DNA of 64,000 nucleotides, from assembly GCA_022843025.1 (NCBI GenBank), contig JALHOL010000003.1, positions 124,001 to 188,000 on the forward strand. The letters run 5' to 3'. Both the position numbers and the translations under genes were made by a program. Position 1 is the stretch's first letter. Each line of letters begins with the position of its first letter. Shown in pieces: positions 59,856 through 64,000 of this stretch. A model generated the notes under the pieces. It saw only the letters and a list, made by a program, of their open reading frames with translations. It did no database searches and was not told the DNA's origin. This stretch comes from Paracoccaceae bacterium. Its GTDB lineage: Bacteria; Pseudomonadota; Alphaproteobacteria; Rhodobacterales; Rhodobacteraceae.

Positions 59856-60108
59856 CACACAAGGCGAAGTGCGCGAACTGACCGCTGACGATTTCGCGCG
59901 TCAGCGCCCGACCGCCGACTTCCCCGAACTCGTCGAAATCCTCCAAGCCCACGGCAAACTCGGTCGCCCCCCTCTGCCCGCCTCGGAACGCAAGCAACGC
60001 GTCACCCTGCACCTTGATCCCGATGTCCTGACGGCTCTCAAGGCCGATGGCCGCGGCTGGCAGACCCGCGCGATTGCGGCCCTGCGCCGGGCCCTGAATC
60101 TTCCCTGA
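59809..60108 (+). CDS. brnA: BrnA family antitoxin
   Basis: A 99-aa protein. The C-terminal half (LGRPPLPASERKQRVTLHLD PDVLTALKADGRGWQTRAIA) has the ribbon-helix-helix pattern of BrnA (RVTLHLD strand followed by two helices). The N-terminal part is charged and likely wraps BrnT. GAGGAAGG before ATG at 59809 gives it a good ribosome-binding site, better than that of brnT, which helps keep antitoxin in excess. Confidence 0.88.
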   Translation: MTANRKHGAPSAPLTDTQGEVRELTADDFARQRPTADFPELVEILQAHGKLGRPPLPASERKQRVTLHLDPDVLTALKADGRGWQTRAIAALRRALNLP

Positions 60109-60156
60109 CCGAAATGTGATCCCCACCCCCGCCGCATCCGCCCTATCCTCCCTCGC

Positions 60157-60858
60157 ATGCGGCATTGGCTCCTCCCCCTCGCCTTCCTCGCCACCCCCCT
60201 CCACGCGCAGGAGGTGGACCTTGAGCTTGTCCTCCTCGCCGATGCCTCCGGCTCCATCGATCAGGCCGAGATCGAGTTTCAGCGGCAGGGATATGCGCAG
60301 GCGATCACCCACCCCGATGTGCTCTATGCCATCTCCTCCACCCTCACCGGATCCATCGCCGTAACCTATGTGGAATGGGCGGCCAATCAGGCCGTGGTGG
60401 TGGATTGGACGATCATCGCCACGCCCGAAGATGCCGAGGCCTTCGCCGCCAACCTGCTGACGCCGCCCCGCCTCGCCTCGGGCCGCAACGCCATTGGCGC
60501 GGCGCTGCTGGAAGGCAAACGCCTGATCGACGAAAACCAGATCACCGGCCTGCGCCGCGTGATCGATTTCTCGGGTGACAGCGCGAACAACTGGTCCGGC
60601 CCCAGCATTGCGGATGCGCGGGCCGAGGTGCTGGCCGCCGACGTCACCATCAACGCCCTGCCCATCCTGCGCCCCGACAGCCCCCAGCGCGCGGGCGGCA
60701 ATCTGGAAGAAATCTACGCCACCCAGATCATCGGCGGGCCCGGCGCCTTTCTCGTGACCGCCGACACAGGCGACAGCTTCACCGCCGCCGTGCGCCGCAA
60801 ACTGATCCTGGAAATCGCGGGCAGCCAGCCCGAGGTGATCCCCACCTCGGCCCCCTAG
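60157..60858 (+). CDS. DUF1194 family exported von Willebrand A-like protein
   Basis: A 233-aa protein with signal peptide MRHWLLPLAFLATPLHAQ. The mature protein starts VDLELVLLADASGSIDQAEI; DASGS is the MIDAS metal motif of vWA domains. VIDFSGDSANNWSGPSIADA holds later MIDAS-like residues. DUF1194 is a family of periplasmic vWA-like proteins in Rhodobacteraceae and Rhizobiales with no proven role. It may mediate metal-dependent protein contacts. Confidence 0.85.
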   Translation: MRHWLLPLAFLATPLHAQEVDLELVLLADASGSIDQAEIEFQRQGYAQAITHPDVLYAISSTLTGSIAVTYVEWAANQAVVVDWTIIATPEDAEAFAANLLTPPRLASGRNAIGAALLEGKRLIDENQITGLRRVIDFSGDSANNWSGPSIADARAEVLAADVTINALPILRPDSPQRAGGNLEEIYATQIIGGPGAFLVTADTGDSFTAAVRRKLILEIAGSQPEVIPTSAP

Positions 60859-60948
60859 GACGCGGGGGCCCCCCGTTACCAACACCCGACCGCACAGCCC
60901 GCTGCGTGCATACGCCCGTCTGCACCGCCATCTGCACCGCCTGCTGCA

Positions 60949-61368
60949 CTACTTTTGCAGCGTCTTCAGATGCTCGGCCAGTTCCACCAACCGGATCGGC
61001 GTGGGCGAGGCAATGCCGTCGCCGCCATCATATGGCACCAACGCCCCATCCAGCAGCGCGCTGAATTGCGGCATCACCCGCCCGCCATCCCGGCCCCCGG
61101 TATAGCCCCAAATCTGCGCCATCACCCGCGTCGTGGGGAACGTGCCTTCATTGCGCGCGGTCAGCCCCGTCAGGTCGGCAGGCCGCTTGGCCAGCCCCGC
61201 CGCCATCTCGCCATCGCCCTTGCCGCTTGGCCCATGGCAGGCCGCGCAGAAGGCCGCATAGTCGCCCGCCCCGGTGGTCTGCTCAGGCGCATCCGCCCCC
61301 GGCAGGACACAGGCCGCCAATCCGAAAACCGCAATCATGCCAATGGGATATAGGAATACGCGCTGCAT
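60949..61368 (-). CDS. Lipoprotein c-type cytochrome
   Basis: A 139-aa class I cytochrome c. The signal peptide ends in a lipobox (VFGLAAC, Cys20), so the mature protein is lipid-anchored. Heme binding is CAACH in FCAACHGPSGKGDGEM, and the distal Met is probably M99 in GRVMPQFS. It can pass electrons in the periplasm or at the membrane. Partner unknown; neighbours are DUF1194 and lolD, which do not suggest a pathway. Confidence 0.88.
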   Translation of the reverse strand: MQRVFLYPIGMIAVFGLAACVLPGADAPEQTTGAGDYAAFCAACHGPSGKGDGEMAAGLAKRPADLTGLTARNEGTFPTTRVMAQIWGYTGGRDGGRVMPQFSALLDGALVPYDGGDGIASPTPIRLVELAEHLKTLQK

Positions 61369-61437
61369 CTCGGCCTCCGTTCATACTGGTTACCCAGTCA
61401 AACACGAAGTAGGGCACACATCAACGCCCGCCGTGAG

Positions 61438-62133
61438 TCAGGCCACCGGATCGGCCTGCACGACCCGCCCCTGATCCAGCCGCACCACCCGGTCCATCCG
61501 CGCGGCAAGTTCCATGTTATGCGTGGCGATCAGCGCCGAAAGCCCCGTTTCCCGCACCAGTTCCATCAGCGCGCCGAAGACCTGATCCGATGTTGCGGGA
61601 TCCAGATTGCCCGTCGGCTCATCCGCCAGCAGCAGTTTCGGCCCGTTCGCCAAAGCCCGGCAGAACGCCACCCGCTGTTGTTCCCCACCCGAAAGCTGCG
61701 CCGGCCGATGCCCCGCCCGCGCCCCCACCCCGACACGGGCCAGCAATCCCTGCGCCCGCACCTCGGCGTCGCGCCGCGAAACGCCATTGGCCAGTTGCGG
61801 CAAGACGATGTTTTCCAAAGCAGAAAACTCCGGCAGCAGGTGGTGGAACTGATAGATGAACCCCACATCCGCCCGCCGCGCATCGGTGCGGGCCCGGTCG
61901 GACAGCCCGGTCATATCCCGCCCGGCATGGCGCACCTGCCCGCGATCCGCCGTATCCAGCAGCCCCGCGATATGCAGAAGGGTCGATTTCCCCGCCCCGC
62001 TGGGCGCGACCAAAGCCACCACCTCGCCCCGCGCCACCTCCAGCGTCGCGCCGCGCAGCACGATCACCTCGGACGGCTTGCCGCGGTTATAGCCTTTTTC
62101 GATCCCCTCCAGAACCAGCGCCGGATCACTCAT
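61438..62133 (-). CDS. lolD: Lipoprotein-releasing ABC transporter ATP-binding protein
   Basis: A 231-aa ATPase of the MacB/LolD type. Walker A is [20 protein letters not shown], the signature is [17 protein letters not shown], and Walker B is [20 protein letters not shown]. It energises extraction of outer-membrane lipoproteins from the inner membrane by LolC/E. It overlaps the permease gene by 8 bp. Confidence 0.95.
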   Translation of the reverse strand: MSDPALVLEGIEKGYNRGKPSEVIVLRGATLEVARGEVVALVAPSGAGKSTLLHIAGLLDTADRGQVRHAGRDMTGLSDRARTDARRADVGFIYQFHHLLPEFSALENIVLPQLANGVSRRDAEVRAQGLLARVGVGARAGHRPAQLSGGEQQRVAFCRALANGPKLLLADEPTGNLDPATSDQVFGALMELVRETGLSALIATHNMELAARMDRVVRLDQGRVVQADPVA

Positions 62134-63409
62134 ACCGCAGGGCCTCCACCGGGTTCATCCGCGCCGCGCGCCGCGCCGGAAAGATCGTGACGACAAAGGA
62201 CAAAAACAGCGACAACCCCACCGCCGACAGCACGTCATTGACCTGCAATTTCGCGGGCAAAGCATAGATCCCCCGGATCGACGGATCCCAGACCCCGCCC
62301 CCCGCCATGTAGTTCACAAAAGAAAAGATCGGGTCGATATAAAGCGCGAACAGACAGCCCAGCAGCACGCCCAGCGCCGTACCGACCAATCCGGTTGACG
62401 CCCCGCAGATGAAGAACACCCGCAGCACCGCCCCTTCCGTCAGCCCCATGGTGCGCAGGATGCCGATATCGCGGCCTTTGTTCTTTACCAGCATGATCAG
62501 GCCGGAAATGATGTTCATCGACGCGATCAACACCAGAATGGACAGGATGACGAACATGATGTTGTCCTCTACGTCCAGCGCGCGCAGAAATGCCCCCGAA
62601 CTGTCGCGCCATGTCCAGAGCATCCCCTCCGCCCCGGCAGCGGCCAGCAGCGCGGGTGCAAGGTCATCCACCTTTTCCGGTTCGGTCACCATGACCTCGA
62701 TCTCGTCGGCCGTGCCTTCCTTGTTGAAATAGGACTGCGCCTCGTCGAACGGCATGTAGATCCGTGTGCGATCAATGTCATAGCGCCCAGCGGTAAAGAT
62801 ATAGACCACCTCATAGGCATTCACCCGCGGGCTGGTGCCAAAGGCCGTCTTCACCCCTGATGGCGCGATCACGCGCACCCGGTCGCCCAACCCGACGCCA
62901 AGCTCGCGCGCGATGCCGGACCCGATGGCGATGCCCTCGGCAAAGCGGCCAACGTCGCCCTCGGCATTGGCGCCGACGCCCACGCGCGGAATTGCCTCAA
63001 GGTCGGCGGGGCGAATGCCATAGACTTCGGCCCCGGTCGATCCCTCGCCCGCCGTGACCATGACCTGACCCTTGATCAGCGGCGCAGTCCGCGTCACCCC
63101 CGGCACCTCAGCCAGCCGTCCGGCCAACGCGTCATACTCGGCAAAGCCGCGCTGCAATGCCCCCGTCTCGCTGACACGCCCCGCGGAGTAGACGGTGACA
63201 TGGGCATTGGCCCCCAGGATCGTGTCCACGAATTCGGCCCGGAACCCCGCCCGCACCGACAACGTGGCGATCAGCGCAAACACCGCCAGTGTGATCCCCA
63301 CAAGGCTGATCCAGGTCATCACCGACACGCCACCTTCGGCCCGCTTGGCACGCAAATAGCGCCAGGCGATCATCCATTCAAAGCCTGCAAAAGGGGGGGT
63401 ACTCGCCAT
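62126..63409 (-). CDS. lolC: Lipoprotein-releasing ABC transporter permease (LolC/LolE)
   Basis: A 427-aa protein with four membrane helices: one at the N-terminus ([20 protein letters not shown]) and three after residue 270 ([60 protein letters not shown]). A large periplasmic domain lies between. [20 protein letters not shown] and the terminal [13 protein letters not shown] are diagnostic. Only one permease gene is present, so the transporter is probably a homodimer (LolF-like). Confidence 0.94.
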   Translation of the reverse strand: MASTPPFAGFEWMIAWRYLRAKRAEGGVSVMTWISLVGITLAVFALIATLSVRAGFRAEFVDTILGANAHVTVYSAGRVSETGALQRGFAEYDALAGRLAEVPGVTRTAPLIKGQVMVTAGEGSTGAEVYGIRPADLEAIPRVGVGANAEGDVGRFAEGIAIGSGIARELGVGLGDRVRVIAPSGVKTAFGTSPRVNAYEVVYIFTAGRYDIDRTRIYMPFDEAQSYFNKEGTADEIEVMVTEPEKVDDLAPALLAAAGAEGMLWTWRDSSGAFLRALDVEDNIMFVILSILVLIASMNIISGLIMLVKNKGRDIGILRTMGLTEGAVLRVFFICGASTGLVGTALGVLLGCLFALYIDPIFSFVNYMAGGGVWDPSIRGIYALPAKLQVNDVLSAVGLSLFLSFVVTIFPARRAARMNPVEALRYE

Positions 63410-63531
63410 GATCTGCCCGTGTTTTCGCCGTTCCCGGCCGTGGCGCGGACAGTGTCGGCAAGACCGGGCAAGGTCAAGCCGCGCGCCATCACAGCGCCGT
63501 CAAAGCGGGGGTAGGCGCAGAAAACAGGGCG

Positions 63532-64000
63532 TCAGCTGGCCACGGCAACCGCCACGGCGGCGAAATGCAACGCCGCTGCAATGGCCACACACAGATGCCA
63601 GATCGCGTTGTGAAACCGCAGCGCGTGCCAGCGATAAAAGGCCACGCCCGCCACATAGGTCACGCCCCCCAGCACCAGCAGCACCAGCGATGGCCCCGGC
63701 AGCGCCTCACGCGCGGGGCCGATGGCGGCAAGCCCCACCATGCCCAGTGCGATATAGGCCAGCACCGCCAGCCCATCCAACCGCCCCGGCAGCGCGATCT
63801 TGACCACCGCGCCAAGAATGGCCCCGGTCCAGACGATCCCGGCAAGGATGGCGGCAAAGACGACATTGTCGAAATGCACCACAATCGCGGTGTAAGTCCC
63901 CGCAATCATCACATAAATCGCCGAATGATCGAACCGCCGCAGCACCCATTTCAGCGGCGATGGCGGCACCATGTTATAGGCCAGCGAAAAGCCGAACATC
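63532..64000 (-). CDS. Hemolysin III (PAQR) family membrane protein, 5' end off the window
   Basis: The visible 156 codons run off the right edge and contain about five membrane helices. Family motifs are RRFDHSAIYVMIAGTYTAIV (HxxIxxxxAGTYT) and FHNAIWHLCVAIAAALHFAA (HxxxH near the C-terminus), typical of YqfA/HlyIII proteins in the PAQR superfamily. The metal-binding His residues are present. The role in bacteria is not established. The frame remains open at the edge, so the start lies beyond the window. Confidence 0.9.
   Translation of the reverse strand, partial: MFGFSLAYNMVPPSPLKWVLRRFDHSAIYVMIAGTYTAIVVHFDNVVFAAILAGIVWTGAILGAVVKIALPGRLDGLAVLAYIALGMVGLAAIGPAREALPGPSLVLLVLGGVTYVAGVAFYRWHALRFHNAIWHLCVAIAAALHFAAVAVAVAS

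Noticed and set aside
58490-60108. Prophage or integrated element
   Set aside because: No integrase, structural genes, tRNA target site or flanking direct repeats could be seen; only composition and gene content look accessory.

Overview
The window reads as a chromosomal segment of an alphaproteobacterium, most likely a member of the Rhodobacteraceae (Rhodobacter/Gemmobacter/Tabrizicola-like). The support comes from the sequence: high G+C, a circularly permuted two-piece tmRNA gene with the tag ANDNRAPVALAA, a tRNA-His with no encoded G-1 and an A73 discriminator, a ctaC-ctaB-orf-ctaG-ctaE-surf1-thrC cluster with divergent tldD, and a ribE-orf-ribBA-ribH-nusB cluster. No insertion sequence, prophage, rRNA or CRISPR array was seen. 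Most of the window is core metabolism in tightly packed operons with many ATGA/TGATG overlaps.

Layout. 1-6.5 kb: an edge-truncated class V aminotransferase, an AcuI/YhdH reductase, a lone polyamine-type binding protein, the permuted ssrA (tmRNA) gene followed by four tandem hairpins, a GlcD-type FAD dehydrogenase and a degenerate metallo-beta-lactamase-fold protein. 6.6-14.1 kb (minus strand): cytochrome c oxidase subunits II and III with assembly factors (CtaB, CtaG, SURF1), followed by threonine synthase, an M16 peptidase and a RimJ-type acetyltransferase. 14.3-20.7 kb: TldD, Tex, then an endonuclease/exonuclease/phosphatase protein coupled to a phospholipase D/cardiolipin synthase. 20.7-24.5 kb: 5-oxoprolinase pxpABC with a glycerate 2-kinase. 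Then tRNA-Glu and an MltB-type lytic transglycosylase.

25.7-33.6 kb (minus): a seven-gene operon amiC-amiR-dppC-dppB-dppA-fmdA-dppDF. It joins an AmiC-like cytoplasmic amide sensor and an ANTAR antiterminator to a peptide/nickel-type ABC importer and an acetamidase/formamidase. The leader carries three copies of GCATTTG at an exact 20-nt period and a strong hairpin. This is the most system-like unit here: a predicted amide-inducible uptake and hydrolysis pathway controlled by antitermination. A cystathionine gamma-synthase-type lyase diverges from it.

35-47 kb: tRNA-His, DUF6324, MmcB, a candidate 6S RNA, a DUF481 outer membrane protein, a LysR regulator, the riboflavin/nusB operon and a capsule export set (KpsS, KpsD/Wza-like lipoprotein, KpsC) without its ABC transporter. 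47-55.7 kb: MarR regulator, SdhE, aspartate aminotransferase, MATE exporter, NicO plus DUF1007 metal transport pair, PPK2, GST and an epimerase. Two copies of a conserved double-hairpin element lie at 51.15-51.30 kb.

55.7-60.1 kb is the most accessory-looking stretch. The topoisomerase IV gene parE is bracketed by a Phd-Doc toxin-antitoxin pair, an AT-rich HrgA/COG2958-like predicted nuclease gene and a BrnTA toxin-antitoxin pair, with a CtrA-type TTAA-N7-TTAA site upstream of brnT. The window ends with DUF1194, a lipoprotein cytochrome c, LolD and LolC/E, and an edge-truncated hemolysin III family protein.
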